A DNA stretch of 64,000 nucleotides from Stenotrophomonas sp. ASS1. GTDB lineage: Bacteria; Pseudomonadota; Gammaproteobacteria; Xanthomonadales; Xanthomonadaceae. A program made the position numbers and the translations under genes. Shown piece after piece: positions 8,426 to 17,835 of this stretch. The notes below the pieces were generated by a model. The model had not been told where the DNA came from. It worked only from the letters and a program-made list of their open reading frames with translations, and did not search any database. The first letter of the stretch is position 1. Every line of letters starts with the position of its first letter. The stretch covers positions 4,174,001-4,238,000 of the forward strand of contig NZ_CP031167.1 in NCBI RefSeq assembly GCF_004346925.1. The letters run 5' to 3'.

Positions 8426-9957
8426 ACCATCTGGTGATCCTGCCGATCCTGTTTCCGCTGCTCGGCGCCGCGCTGTCGCTGTTCGTCGAACACCGCCGCT
8501 ACGGCCCCAGGGTGCAGCGCGCGGTCGCGTGGACCTCGCTGTCGGCGCTGGCGCTGGCGGTGGGCCTGCTGTTTGCCGCCACCGCCAGTGGTGAGATCAA
8601 CGTCTACCTGCTCGGCGACTGGCCGTCGCGGCTGGGCATCGCGCTGGTGGCCGACCGGCTGTCGGCATGGATGCTGCTGACCACCCTGCTGCTGGCCATT
8701 CCCTGCCTGCTGCATGCCTGCTCGGGTTGGGATCGCCGCGCACCGCACTTCCACGCGCTGTTCCAGTTCCAGCTGGTCGGCCTCAACGGTGCGTTCCTGA
8801 CCGGCGACATCTTCAACCTGTTCGTGTTCTTCGAGGTGATGCTGATCGCCTCCTATGGCCTGTTGCTCAGCGGTGGCCGCGGCCTGCGCATGCGCATCGG
8901 CCTGCACTACGTGGTGTTCAACGTCACCGCCTCGACCCTGTTCCTGATCGCGCTGGGCCTGCTGTACGCCACGCTGGGTTCACTGAACATGGCCGAGCTG
9001 TCGCAGCGCATTGCTGCGGTGCCGCCGACGCAGCTGACCCTGGTGAAGGCCACGATGGGCCTGTTGCTGCTGGTGTTCTGCGCCAAGGCCGCGCTGATGC
9101 CGCTGTACCTGTGGCTGCCGGAAGCCTATTCGCGCGCGCCGGCCGCAGTGGCGGCGCTGTTCGCGATCATGACCAAGGTCGGCCTGTATTCGGTGCTGCG
9201 CATCCAGATGCTGTGGTTCGGCGACGATGCCGGCGCGATGGCCGGCTATGGCCGCGACTGGCTGCTGTGGGCCGGCGTGGCGACGCTGGTGCTGGGCGGG
9301 CTCGGCGCCCTGGCCGCGACCCGCCTGCGCGTACTGATTTCCTACCTGGTCATCGTGTCGGCAGCCACGCTGTTCATCGCCTTCTCGGTGGGCACGCCGC
9401 AGGTGCTGTCGGCCGGCCTGTACTACCTGCCGCACAGCAGCTTCGTGGCCGCTGCGCTGTTCCTGGTTGCCGACCTGATCCGCCGCCGCCGTGGTGGCGC
9501 CAGCGACCGCAAGGAGGTGGTGGCGCCGATGCCGGGCAAGGAAACGCCGGCGGTGCTGTTCCTGATCGGGGCAGTGTCGGTGGCCGGCCTGCCGCCTCTG
9601 TCCGGCTTCCTGGCCAAGGCCGCACTGCTGGCCGGCATGCCGGCGCAGTACATCGGCCCGGTCTGGACCGCCGTGCTGGTCAGCAGCCTGCTGGTGATCA
9701 TGGGCCTGACCCGCGGCGGCATCCGCCTGTTCTGGCGCGTGCCGCCGGTCGATCCGGAGGCACCGAAGCCGCGCAAGGCTCCCCTGCGCCGGGTAGAACT
9801 CTACGCCGCCTGCCTGCTGCTGGCCTACGGCATCGGCATGACCCTGGCTGCGGCACCGTTGATGCGCTACACCGACGCCACCGCCGCACAGCTGCTGCAA
9901 CCCAGCGAGTACGTGCAGCAACTGCGTGCGACCACGCCGGAGATCCGCCAGCCATGA
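8422..9957 (+). CDS. mrpD: Na+/H+ antiporter subunit D
   Basis: A 511-residue NuoM/N-like proton-translocating subunit with about 14 helices. The key acidic residue is in VFFEVML (Glu at about residue 138), and the Lys-bearing segment is FCAKAALMPLYLWLPEAY. ITKVG-type and SGFLAKAALLAG segments follow. It overlaps mrpC and mrpE by four bases each (ATGA). Confidence 0.95.
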   Translation: MNHLVILPILFPLLGAALSLFVEHRRYGPRVQRAVAWTSLSALALAVGLLFAATASGEINVYLLGDWPSRLGIALVADRLSAWMLLTTLLLAIPCLLHACSGWDRRAPHFHALFQFQLVGLNGAFLTGDIFNLFVFFEVMLIASYGLLLSGGRGLRMRIGLHYVVFNVTASTLFLIALGLLYATLGSLNMAELSQRIAAVPPTQLTLVKATMGLLLLVFCAKAALMPLYLWLPEAYSRAPAAVAALFAIMTKVGLYSVLRIQMLWFGDDAGAMAGYGRDWLLWAGVATLVLGGLGALAATRLRVLISYLVIVSAATLFIAFSVGTPQVLSAGLYYLPHSSFVAAALFLVADLIRRRRGGASDRKEVVAPMPGKETPAVLFLIGAVSVAGLPPLSGFLAKAALLAGMPAQYIGPVWTAVLVSSLLVIMGLTRGGIRLFWRVPPVDPEAPKPRKAPLRRVELYAACLLLAYGIGMTLAAAPLMRYTDATAAQLLQPSEYVQQLRATTPEIRQP

Positions 9958-10460
9958 CCGCCCAGCGCTCCCTGTTCCGTCGCCTGATTCCCTCGCCGAT
10001 GCTCAGCATCATGGTGGTGGCGTTCTGGCTGCTGATGTCCGACAGCTTCACCCTCGGCCAGATCGTGCTGGGGCTGCTGCTGGGCGTGGTGGTGCCGCTG
10101 TTCGCCGCGCGCCTGGACCGCGAGTTCGCCCGTATCGGCACCCTGCGGCCACTGCCCAGGCTGGTGTGCGTGACCCTGTGGGACATCCTGATGTCCAACA
10201 TCCGTGTCGCCCTGCAGGTGCTGGGCCCGGAAAAGAACATCCACCCGGGTTTCATCTGGCTGCCGCTGGACATCGCCAACATCCACGGCATCGCCGCGCT
10301 GACCAGCATGATCACGCTGACCCCGGGCACGGTCTCGGCCGCGCTCAGTGACGACCGCAAGTTCCTGCTGGTGCACGTGCTGCACCTGGAGGACCCACAG
10401 GACCTGATCGATACGATCAAGCGCCGTTACGAGGCGCCGTTGATGGAGATCTTCCCATGA
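9954..10460 (+). CDS. mrpE: Na+/H+ antiporter subunit E
   Basis: A 168-residue MrpE family protein. The first half has three hydrophobic helices; the second half is a soluble domain with ITLTPGTVSAALSDDRKFLLVHVL, the hallmark of the family, and ends with the EDPQDLIDTIKRRYE tail. ATG 9954 overlaps the mrpD stop. Confidence 0.94.
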   Translation: MTAQRSLFRRLIPSPMLSIMVVAFWLLMSDSFTLGQIVLGLLLGVVVPLFAARLDREFARIGTLRPLPRLVCVTLWDILMSNIRVALQVLGPEKNIHPGFIWLPLDIANIHGIAALTSMITLTPGTVSAALSDDRKFLLVHVLHLEDPQDLIDTIKRRYEAPLMEIFP

Positions 10461-10741
10461 CCGGTTTTGAAGTCATCCAGACCACCCTGGTGGTGTGCAT
10501 GCACGTGGTCGGCCTGGCCATGCTGCTGGCCACCTGGCGCCTGCTGCGCGGGCCGACCGTGCCCGACCGCATCCTTGCGCTGGACACCCTGTCGGTGACC
10601 GCGATCGCCGAGCTGATGCTGTTCGGCATGTACCTCAATTCGCCGATCTACTTCGAGGCGGCGCTGATCATCGCCATGCTCGGCTTCGGCAGCACCGTGG
10701 TGCTGAGCAAGTTCGTGCTGCGCCGGGACATCGTCGAATGA
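10457..10741 (+). CDS. mrpF: Na+/H+ antiporter subunit F
   Basis: A 94-residue membrane subunit with three helices. The central motif RLLRGPTVPDRILALDTLS with its Asp is characteristic of MrpF. It overlaps both neighbours by four bases. Confidence 0.94.
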   Translation: MTGFEVIQTTLVVCMHVVGLAMLLATWRLLRGPTVPDRILALDTLSVTAIAELMLFGMYLNSPIYFEAALIIAMLGFGSTVVLSKFVLRRDIVE

Positions 10742-11127
10742 TCACCGCAATCCAGATCGGCCTGTCGATCCTGCTGCTGTTCGGCTGCTTCTTCATCCTG
10801 GTCGGCGCACTGGGCCTGGTGAAGCTGTCGACCTTCTTCAAGCGCCTGCACGCGCCGACCAAGGCCAGCACGCTGGGCGTGGGCTGCGTGCTGGTGTGCT
10901 CGGTCTGCTACCACATCTTCCTCGGCCAGGACCCGCAGCCGCGCGAGCTGCTGATTACCGTGTTCCTGTTCATCACCGCACCGATCAGCGCCCACATGAT
11001 GGCCAAGGCCGCGCTGTCGCTGCTGATGGAAACCCGCCCCAGCCTGCCGGGCAACGAGCCGGCTGCTGAAGAGCAGCTGCCGCCGCCGGAACCCGTGCGG
11101 GAAGAAGAAACCACGCAGAACCGGTAA
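10738..11127 (+). CDS. mrpG: Na+/H+ antiporter subunit G
   Basis: Last gene of the operon, 129 residues. It has three hydrophobic helices with the MrpG pattern LGLVKLSTFFKRLHAPTKASTLG, followed by a cytosolic tail rich in Glu and Pro that is longer than in minimal MrpG proteins. ATG 10738 overlaps the mrpF stop. No intrinsic terminator is seen; a SMAG array begins six bases after the stop and may stabilise the 3' end. Confidence 0.94.
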   Translation: MITAIQIGLSILLLFGCFFILVGALGLVKLSTFFKRLHAPTKASTLGVGCVLVCSVCYHIFLGQDPQPRELLITVFLFITAPISAHMMAKAALSLLMETRPSLPGNEPAAEEQLPPPEPVREEETTQNR

Positions 11128-11132
11128 ATCCG

Positions 11133-11897
11133 GTAGAGGCCGACCTTGGTCGGCGCTTTGTTGCTGCGAGTGCCAACCAAGGTTGGCAGCTACCGGGTGA
11201 TTGGTGGTGGGTGCCGACCGTTGGTCGGCACGGAACCAACCGCATCCACGCGTGGCGTGGATCTACCGACCACAATGCCCGGTAGAGGCCGACCTTGGTC
11301 GGCGCTTTGTTTCCCTGAGTGCCAACCAAGGTTGGCAGCTACCGCATCATCGGTGGGTGGACCGGTGGGTGCCGACCGTTGGTCGGCACGGAACCAACCG
11401 CATTCACGCATGGCGTGGATCTACCGACCGCAATGCCCGGTAGAGGCCGACCTTGGTCGGCGCTCTGTTTCCCCGAGTGCCAACCGAGGTTGGCAGCTAC
11501 CCCATCATCGGCGAGGTGACCGGTAGGTGCCGACCTTGGTCGGCACGGAACCAACCGCATCCACGCGTGGCGTGGATCTACCGACCACAATGCCCGGTAG
11601 AGGCCGACCTTGGTCGGCGCTCTGTTTCCCTGAGTGCCAACCAAGGTTGGCAGCTACCGCATCATCGGTGGGTGGACCGGTGGGTGCCGACCGTTGGTCA
11701 GCACGGAACCAACCGCATCCACGCATGGCGTGGATCTACCGACCGCAATGCCCGGTAGCGGCCGACCTTGGTCGGCGCTTTGTTTCCCCGAGTGCCAACC
11801 GAGGTTGGCAGCTACCCCATCATCGGCGAGGTGACCGGTAGGTGCCGACCGTTGGTCGGCACGGAACCAACCGCATCCACGCAGAGCGTGGATCTAC
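11133..11897. repeat. Tandem SMAG array, about 150-158-bp period, five units
   Basis: Units open with GTAGAGGCCGACC at 11133, 11282, 11440, 11597 and 11755. Each holds four palindromes of different cores: GCCGACCTTGGTCGGC, GCCAACC(A/G)AGGTTGGC, GCCGACC(G/T)TGGTCGGC and ATCCACGC(G/A)TGGCGTGGAT. Units 2 and 4 are more alike, as are 3 and 5, suggesting duplication of a two-unit block. It fills the gap between mrpG and the exchanger gene. Confidence 0.92.
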
Positions 11898-12859
11898 AAC
11901 GCCGGTGCGCCCACCAGCAGCAGCTCCAGCACGAACCAGCCCGCGAACGCGACCAGCAGGATCGCGCCTTCGCCGCGGCTGATCTTCAGGTCGCCGCGCA
12001 GCATGGGGTACAGCACCAGTGCGAAGGCCAGCAGCGCCGGCAATTCCAGGCGCACGAACGAGGCCGGCAGCGCCAGCGGCTGCAGTACCGCCATCGCACC
12101 AATCACCAGCAACAGGTTGACCACGCTGGAACCCAGCACGTGGCCCAGCACCATGTCGCCATGACCACGGCGTGCGGCAGCAATCGCGGTTGCCACCTCC
12201 GGCAGCGCGGTACCGATCGCGACCGGCAGCAGACCGACCAGTAGCGGCGTCCAACCCAGTGCAGTACCGAAGTCCGCTGCGGCCCCCACCACCAGGCGTG
12301 CGCCCCAGTACAGGGCCAGCGCGGCGATCAGCACCCGCAGTACATTCAACGGCAGGCTGGTGCGGCTCAGTGCGGACTCGGCGATGGCCGCCTGCACCTC
12401 CGCGCTCTCGACGCGACCACGGCGCAGCAGCAGCACCTGCACCACGATGAAGCCGGCCAGCAGCACGCCGCCCTCCCAGCGTGCCAGGCCACCATCAAGA
12501 CCGAACAGGATCAGCAGCACGCCGGCCGCCAGCAGCGACCACCACAGCACCGTCTGCAGGCGCGCGCGCAGCAGCAGTGGCGCAGCCATGGCCGCCACGG
12601 CCAGGGTCAGGCCCAGGTTGACGATGCTGCTGCCCACCGCGTTGCCCAGCGCCAGCTCCGGCTGACCGACCGCCAGCGCGCGCGCGTTGACCGCCAGTTC
12701 CGGCAGCGAAGTGGTCACGCCGAGCAGCAACAGGCCAGCCGTGAACGGACTGGCCCCGAAGCGCTGGGCCAGGCCGGACACGGCCTTGACGATGGAGTCC
12801 CCGCCCAGCGCCAGCAGCAGCAGGCCGAGCAGGAACCAGGCAATGGCAATGGCGATCAT
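11894..12859 (-). CDS. Calcium/sodium exchanger, CaCA (YrbG) family
   Basis: A 321-residue inner-membrane antiporter with about ten helices and the two inverted alpha-repeats of the family: VTTSLPELAVN near residue 50 with GNAVGSSIVN, and GTALPEVATA near residue 218 with GHVLGSSVVN. Acidic residues in both repeats (the Glu of SLPE and ALPE) match the ion-binding site. The stop codon TAG at 11894-11896 is the TAG of a SMAG GTAG motif, so the repeat supplies the end of the reading frame. It converges on the mrp operon. Confidence 0.93.
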   Translation of the reverse strand: MIAIAIAWFLLGLLLLALGGDSIVKAVSGLAQRFGASPFTAGLLLLGVTTSLPELAVNARALAVGQPELALGNAVGSSIVNLGLTLAVAAMAAPLLLRARLQTVLWWSLLAAGVLLILFGLDGGLARWEGGVLLAGFIVVQVLLLRRGRVESAEVQAAIAESALSRTSLPLNVLRVLIAALALYWGARLVVGAAADFGTALGWTPLLVGLLPVAIGTALPEVATAIAAARRGHGDMVLGHVLGSSVVNLLLVIGAMAVLQPLALPASFVRLELPALLAFALVLYPMLRGDLKISRGEGAILLVAFAGWFVLELLLVGAPAL

Positions 12860-12932
12860 CGAGCACTCCCCCAGCGGTCGTGGCGCGATTCTACGCTGGC
12901 CCCGCGCGCATGGCTGGGCCGTAGATCAAGGA

Positions 12933-13586
12933 TCAGCCACAGCCTTCCACATAATCGACCTGCGGGGTCTGCCCGACCCGCCACGCGCCGACCCGACCGT
13001 CCGCACCGAGCGCGAAGTCGATCACCGCCCCACCCTCCTGCGCCGGACGCACGCGCAGGTGCTGGGCCTTCTCGTCGTACTTGTCGGGGCCGACGTCACC
13101 GCGCTCGGGGTACAGCACCTGCAACTCGCCCAGGGTCATGCCGACCTTGCCGCCGCCCGGTGCGATGATGTCGGCGCTGCGCACGTCGTAGCGCACCAGC
13201 TTGCGGCCCTCGATCATCAGGCGCGGGTCTTCGGCATTCTGCGGTCGCAGGAAATAGCAGCCATCGTTGCTGTCGTCGGCCGGCAGCGGTTTGCCACTGG
13301 CATCGGTGCCCAGCCCCTGCAACGGCGCGCCGAAGCCACTGCGGACCTCAGCGATGCCGGCGCCCAGCTTCGCGCCGGCGAAGCCCTCCAGGTGCGCGGG
13401 ACTGTCCTCGCGGCGGTCATTGGTTGGACGGGCTGCCAGATCAGGATCCGTCGACTGCGCGGGCCCCGTCGCCGAGGCGGTTTCGGCCGGGGTATCGCTG
13501 CCGCTGCCGGCCGCCCCCTGTTTGTCCTGGCCGCCGCAGGCGGTGAGCGAAAGGAGCAACAGACCAGCAAGCGGAAGGTGCTTCAT
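12933..13586 (-). CDS. Putative lipoprotein of unknown function
   Basis: A 217-residue protein with a lipoprotein signal peptide: MKHLPLAGLLLLSLTACGG, lipobox LTAC with Cys at about residue 17. A low-complexity Ser/Thr/Ala/Pro linker follows (residues 20-55), then a globular domain with a GMTLGELQVLYPER segment. Two Cys in the mature domain (DGCYFLR and the C-terminal EGCG) could form a disulfide. ATG 13586 is chosen for the signal peptide; the frame stays open upstream to 13856, but that part has no signal. No function is assigned. Confidence 0.85.
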   Translation of the reverse strand: MKHLPLAGLLLLSLTACGGQDKQGAAGSGSDTPAETASATGPAQSTDPDLAARPTNDRREDSPAHLEGFAGAKLGAGIAEVRSGFGAPLQGLGTDASGKPLPADDSNDGCYFLRPQNAEDPRLMIEGRKLVRYDVRSADIIAPGGGKVGMTLGELQVLYPERGDVGPDKYDEKAQHLRVRPAQEGGAVIDFALGADGRVGAWRVGQTPQVDYVEGCG

Positions 13587-13711
13587 CGGTGCGGTTCCCT
13601 GGCACGAAGGTGGCTGCACGCTAGCCCATCCTGTGTGCAGGCGCTGCATTGTCATCGCGGTTTCATCGCCTTCGTTCAGGCTCGGCGAGCACCGATCTGG
13701 CCGTCCCTTCC

Positions 13712-14245
13712 ATGCAACCGCGCAAGACCGATCTCGCCCGAACCGCGCTGCAGGCCCACCGCGCGCCGCTGGACATGCGCCAGCGCCGGCTGCTGATCCT
13801 GTGCGACGGCCAGCGTACCGTCGCCGACCTGACCGGTCTGCTCGGCCAGGAAGCACCGGCGATGGTCATCCAGCTGGTACAGGCGGGGTACCTGAGCACT
13901 GGCGTCCCAGCACCGTCGCCCGCAACCGCGGTAGCGCCGGTGCCCACACCGCCGGCAGCCGCACCTGCAGCACTTGCTGCACCCGCGGTCGAACGCCGCC
14001 GCTCGCTGGTGGCCGCGCGCATCTATGTGCTGGGCATCCTGGAGATGCAGCGCCACCCGCAGGCGGCAGCACTGTTCCGCGACCTGCAGCAGGCGCGTGC
14101 GGAAGACGAGGTGCTGCAGCGGCTGCAGTCGGCGATGCAGATGCTGCCCGGGCTGACCTCGGACGGCTATTGCCAGCGCGTACGCCAGCGCCTGTTGGAA
14201 GCGCTGCCGCTGGAGCATTGCGACGCGTTCGCGGAGGTGGCGTAA
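13712..14245 (+). CDS. Hypothetical protein with PilZ/PatA-like winged N-terminus
   Basis: A 177-residue protein I cannot place in a named family. The N-terminal 65 residues (RQRRLLILCDGQRTVADLTGLLG...VIQLVQAGYL) look like the small helical domain found in many Xanthomonadaceae regulators of the 'DGQRTVADL' type. An Ala/Pro linker follows (about residues 70-95), then a helical C-terminal region. It probably starts at ATG 13712; an in-frame start at 13649 would add 21 basic residues. It is divergent from the lipoprotein gene. Confidence 0.7.
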   Translation: MQPRKTDLARTALQAHRAPLDMRQRRLLILCDGQRTVADLTGLLGQEAPAMVIQLVQAGYLSTGVPAPSPATAVAPVPTPPAAAPAALAAPAVERRRSLVAARIYVLGILEMQRHPQAAALFRDLQQARAEDEVLQRLQSAMQMLPGLTSDGYCQRVRQRLLEALPLEHCDAFAEVA

Positions 14246-14265
14246 GCGCAGGTTCCGGCGGAGAA

Positions 14266-14325
14266 CATCCACGCATGGCGTGGATGCGATCAGGATCCGT
14301 GCCGACCAAGGTCGGCACCCACCAA
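14266..14325. repeat. SMAG-like palindrome pair
   Basis: Two palindromes, ATCCACGCATGGCGTGGAT and GTGCCGACCAAGGTCGGCAC, lie between the hypothetical gene and the hmgA stop. The GTAG lead is degenerate. Confidence 0.6.
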
Positions 14326-14326
14326 G

Positions 14327-15634
14327 CTAGCGGGACGACCGGAAGTTGTTGCGCAGGCCGTTCCAGCACTGCTGGTAATCGCCCTGGCGATGGCCGGCGG
14401 CCAGCGCCTGTGCGGTCGGGCGGATCACCGCGCGGGTCTCGAACATGAAAGCCATCGTGTCCTTGATCACATCGGCCTTGGACAGGTCCGCATTGGAGGC
14501 CTTGTCGAAGGTCGGCGCATCCGGACCGTGACCGCTCATGCAGTTGTGCAGCGACGCGCCGCCCGGCACGAAGCCTTCGGCCTTGGCGTCGTAGGCGCCA
14601 TGCACCAGGCCCATGAATTCGCTGGCGATGTTGCGGTGGAACCACGGCGGACGGAACGTGTTCTGCGCCACCAGCCAGCGTGGCGGGAAGATCGCGAAGT
14701 CCATGTTGCTGGTGCCGGGCGTGTCGCTGGGCGAATGCAGCACCAGGAAGATTGACGGATCCGGGTGGTCGTAGCTGATCGAACCGATGGTGTTGAAGCG
14801 GCGCAGGTCGTAGCGGTACGGCGCGTAATTGCCATGCCAAGCCACCACGTCCAGCGGCGAATGGTCGATCGGCGCGCGCCACAGGCGGCCCTCGAACTTG
14901 GCGATCAGCTCGAAATCACCATCGATATCCTCGAACGCCGCGTGCGGAGTTTCGAAGTCGCGCGGGTTGGCCAGGCCATTGGACCCGATCGGACCGAGGT
15001 CCGGCAGTTTCAGCAGCGCACCGTAGTTTTCGCAGATATAGCCGCGGCTCGGGCCATCGGGCAGTTCGACGCGGAAGCGCACGCCGCGCGGGATCACCGC
15101 GATCTGCTGGGGCTCGATCTCGATCACGCCCAGCTCGGTCAGCAGGCGCAGGCCGCCCAGCTGCGGCACGATCAGCAGCTCGCCATCGGCATCGTAGAAG
15201 TAGCGGCCGACCATGTCGCGGTTGGCGGCATAGAGGTGGATGCCCACGCCGGCATGCGCGTCGGGCGAACCGTTGCCACCCATCGTGTACAGGCCTTCGA
15301 CAAAGTCGGTCGGCAATTCCGGCAGCGGCAGCGGGCTCCAGCGCAGCTGGTTCGGCGAGGCCGGCTGTGCGCCGAAATCACACTGCAACCGCGACTGCGC
15401 GAACGGGGTGAACTCGCCATGGGTCACCGCCGGGCGGATCCGGTACAGCCAGCTGCGGCGGTTGCTGCCACGCGGCGCGGTGAAGGCGGTGCCGGTCAAC
15501 TGTTCGGCGTACAGGCCGTGGGCCACCTTCTGTGGCGAGTTCTGCCCGACCGGCAGCGCGCCGGCGACGGCCTCGGTGGCGAACTCGTTGCCGAAACCGG
15601 ACTGGTAGCCGCGGGCGGAGATGGCGGTGGACAT
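14327..15634 (-). CDS. hmgA: Homogentisate 1,2-dioxygenase
   Basis: Fe2+-dependent ring-opening enzyme of tyrosine/phenylalanine catabolism that turns homogentisate into maleylacetoacetate. The 435 residues are the usual length. The N-terminus [14 protein letters not shown] is the family signature. The iron ligands lie in [18 protein letters not shown] (His-Glu-His pattern). The frame is open upstream, but ATG 15634 ([11 protein letters not shown]) is the conserved start. It lies downstream of hppD on the same strand, separated by a hairpin and one SMAG unit. Fumarylacetoacetase and maleylacetoacetate isomerase genes are not in the window. Confidence 0.97.
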   Translation of the reverse strand: MSTAISARGYQSGFGNEFATEAVAGALPVGQNSPQKVAHGLYAEQLTGTAFTAPRGSNRRSWLYRIRPAVTHGEFTPFAQSRLQCDFGAQPASPNQLRWSPLPLPELPTDFVEGLYTMGGNGSPDAHAGVGIHLYAANRDMVGRYFYDADGELLIVPQLGGLRLLTELGVIEIEPQQIAVIPRGVRFRVELPDGPSRGYICENYGALLKLPDLGPIGSNGLANPRDFETPHAAFEDIDGDFELIAKFEGRLWRAPIDHSPLDVVAWHGNYAPYRYDLRRFNTIGSISYDHPDPSIFLVLHSPSDTPGTSNMDFAIFPPRWLVAQNTFRPPWFHRNIASEFMGLVHGAYDAKAEGFVPGGASLHNCMSGHGPDAPTFDKASNADLSKADVIKDTMAFMFETRAVIRPTAQALAAGHRQGDYQQCWNGLRNNFRSSR

Positions 15635-15651
15635 GGAAACTCCAGAGATTG

Positions 15652-15713
15652 CCGGCCAGCGGCCGGCACTACCATTTGGACAGGCAATGTCGGCGGGAGG
15701 CCGACATTGCCTG
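15652..15713. repeat. SMAG unit plus perfect 14-bp hairpin between hppD and hmgA
   Basis: An inverted SMAG palindrome (TTGCCGGCCAGCGGCCGGCA, ending CTAC) is followed by a separate perfect hairpin: 14-base arms at 15681-15694 and 15700-15713, loop of five. The hairpin starts six bases after the hppD stop on the minus strand. There is no T-run, so it is more likely a 3' stabiliser or processing site than a strong terminator. Confidence 0.75.
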
Positions 15714-15719
15714 CAGACC

Positions 15720-16832
15720 TTACAGCACGCCGCGGCGGATCTGGTCGCGCTCGATGCTCTCGAACAGCGCGGTGAAGTTGCCTTCGCCGAAGCCTTCGTT
15801 GCCCTTGCGCTGGATGATCTCGAAGAAGATCGGGCCGATGCAGTTCTGGGTGAAGATCTGCAGCAGCTTGCGCTGGTGGGTTTCCGGATCGGCATCGATC
15901 AGGATCTTGTTCTTGGCCAGGCGCGCCACGTCTTCACCGTGGTTCGGCACGCGCTGGTCGATCACGTCGAAGTAGGTCTCCGGCGTGTCGAGGAAGTCCA
16001 CGCCCTGCGCGCGCATCGCTTCGACGGTCTCGTAGATGTTCTCGGTGAAGCAGGCGATGTGCTGGATGCCCTCGCCCTTGTACGCGTCCAGGTACTCGTT
16101 GATCTGGCTCTTCGGGTCGGACGACTCGTTCAGCGGGATGCGCACGATGCCGTCCGGCGCGGTCATCGCCTTGGACACCAGGCCGGTCTTCAGGCCCTTG
16201 ATGTCGAAGTAGCGGATCTCGCGGAAGTTGAACAGGCGTTCGTAGTAGTCCGACCACTGCTGCATGTTGCCGAAGTACAGGTTGTGGGTCAGGTGGTCGA
16301 TGAAGGTCAGGCCAAAGCCCACCGGGTGCAGGTCGGCACCGGCGATCGGCTCGTAGTCGCCGTCATAGATGCTGCCGGCGCTGCCGTAGCGGTCGACCAG
16401 GTACAGCATGCAGTCGCCGATGCCCTTGATGACCGGCGCGCTGACCGCCTTGCTGTCCGGCTTGAAGGCGATGGCTTCGGCGCCGTTGCCCAGCGCGGTC
16501 TGGTAGACCTCCTGGCCCGGCTTCTTGAAGCGGATGGCGAAGCCGCAGGCGCACGGGCCGTGCTTTTCGGCGAAGTCCGAGGCGAACGAATCCGGGTCTT
16601 CATTGACCAGGAAGTTGACGTCGCCCTGGCGATAGACGGTAATCGGACGCTGTTTGTGCTTGAGCACCGCGCTGAAGCCCATCTTCCGGAAGTACTCGTG
16701 CAGCTCCTGGCCACGGCCGGCCGGGGCGGCGAATTCGACGAACTCGAAGCCGTCGATGCCCATCGGGTTCTCGAAGGTGGTGACCTGCATGCCGGGGTTG
16801 GGGTGCGAGGCGGTCGGGACTGCGGTATTCAT
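15720..16832 (-). CDS. hppD: 4-hydroxyphenylpyruvate dioxygenase
   Basis: Non-haem Fe2+ enzyme converting 4-hydroxyphenylpyruvate to homogentisate; 370 residues, full length. It has two VOC-like halves. The metal ligands are His in FIDHLTHNL (about residue 178), His in GIQHIACFT (about 258) and Glu in FFEIIQRKG (about 337). It is upstream of hmgA, and the pair supplies successive steps. It is divergent from a MarR-family gene 129 bases away, which probably controls it. Confidence 0.97.
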   Translation of the reverse strand: MNTAVPTASHPNPGMQVTTFENPMGIDGFEFVEFAAPAGRGQELHEYFRKMGFSAVLKHKQRPITVYRQGDVNFLVNEDPDSFASDFAEKHGPCACGFAIRFKKPGQEVYQTALGNGAEAIAFKPDSKAVSAPVIKGIGDCMLYLVDRYGSAGSIYDGDYEPIAGADLHPVGFGLTFIDHLTHNLYFGNMQQWSDYYERLFNFREIRYFDIKGLKTGLVSKAMTAPDGIVRIPLNESSDPKSQINEYLDAYKGEGIQHIACFTENIYETVEAMRAQGVDFLDTPETYFDVIDQRVPNHGEDVARLAKNKILIDADPETHQRKLLQIFTQNCIGPIFFEIIQRKGNEGFGEGNFTALFESIERDQIRRGVL

Positions 16833-16961
16833 GGCGTGGCTCCGAATCGGTACCGCATCGGTACAAACCAGGTGCGGGCAGGTAGGGACCCGGCGAGAAT
16901 GCAGGGTCTGGACCTACCCCTTATAGTTACACTTGAAACCACCAGCAAGGTGCACCGCAAC
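16833..16961. promoter_or_regulatory. Divergent promoter/operator region of hppD and the MarR gene
   Basis: The region contains two ATCGGTAC copies eleven bases apart (16846 and 16857), an imperfect dyad GGTAGGGACC...GGACCTACC (16881-16919), and an AT-richer stretch (TTATAGTTACACTTGAAACC, from 16921) just before the regulator gene. Any of these could be the MarR operator; the sequence alone does not decide. Confidence 0.5.
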
Positions 16962-17456
16962 ATGAGCCCCGCCGATCCCGTTTCGACCCGCCTGCGTTCC
17001 TCGCACGTCCTGCTCGACCTGGAACAGTTCCTGCCGTACCGGCTGAGCGTGCTGTCCAACCGGGTCAGCGGCAACATCGCCAAGTTATACGGCGATCGTT
17101 ACGGTCTGGCGATCCCCGAGTGGCGGGTGATCACCATCCTGGCGCTGTACCCGGGCTCCTCGGCCAGCGAGGTCTCCGACCGCACGGCGATGGACAAGGT
17201 GGCGGTCAGCCGTGCCGTGGCCCGCCTGCTGGAGCGCGGCTTCATCAAGCGCGAGACCCACGGCGACGACCGCCGCCGCTCGGTGCTGGCGCTGTCGGCG
17301 GCCGGCTTCGAGGTCTACGAGACCATCGCGCCGATGGTGATCGAAATCACCCGCAAGCTGATGTCGGTGCTGAGCGAAGAGGAAGAGCAGGTGCTGGAGA
17401 AGCTGATCCTGCGCCTGGCCGGCGAAGGCCTGGAGCGGATGGGCGAAGGCGTCTGA
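16962..17456 (+). CDS. MarR-family transcriptional regulator, probably of tyrosine catabolism
   Basis: A 164-residue winged-helix DNA-binding protein. Helices precede the wHTH at about residues 45-105 (PEWRVITILALYPGSSASEVSDRTAMDKVAVSRAVARLLERG), and the wing contains THGDDRRRSVLALS, the typical D-x-R-S/R pattern. The ATG at 16962 gives the usual length; the long open frame upstream lies antisense to hppD. The divergent placement against hppD suggests control of the hppD-hmgA unit, with an aromatic intermediate as a possible ligand (inference). Confidence 0.9.
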   Translation: MSPADPVSTRLRSSHVLLDLEQFLPYRLSVLSNRVSGNIAKLYGDRYGLAIPEWRVITILALYPGSSASEVSDRTAMDKVAVSRAVARLLERGFIKRETHGDDRRRSVLALSAAGFEVYETIAPMVIEITRKLMSVLSEEEEQVLEKLILRLAGEGLERMGEGV

Positions 17457-17835
17457 AAGAAAAAGGGGACGGAGGGGATTAAGTCGTTTTGGGCCCCAAG
17501 TCGCGGGTGCCGACCCCGGCCGGTAGCGGAACAGTGGCTGGGCGATTGTCGTCCGCCCCCTTTGATCTGACGGGACCCGCTTCTTGGCGGACTGCGGACC
17601 GACCGCGAACGATGCCATCGGACGCATTCACCTTCCGCAGATCCCGTCCTGAAGTGTCGCCCTCGCCCAGCAGCATTTCCGCATTGGCCCGATACGGTCC
17701 GTTTCCGCCAGGCTGGTGTATCGAAACGGGCTGATCCAGTGAATTCTCCTATTGGACTGCTCACGTGTGCGGCCTGACGGTAAACGTTCAACGGGCATCA
17801 GCCCGGCCACGGATCCACATCGGACGGGCCCCCTC
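17457..17835. other. Intergenic region before the DUF1016 gene
   Basis: 379 bases without a credible gene. It begins with AAAAAGGGGACGGAGGGGAT, which looks like one arm of a long palindrome family common in Xanthomonadaceae, but the partner arm is missing here. The rest shows no tRNA, terminator or clear promoter. The arrangement would fit the junction of an acquired segment carrying the next gene. Confidence 0.4.

Noticed and set aside
11146..11841. Several 60-130-codon frames in the REP array on both strands
   Set aside because: Repeat-derived peptides (VGTEPTASTRGVDLP and similar) with no ribosome sites; not genes.
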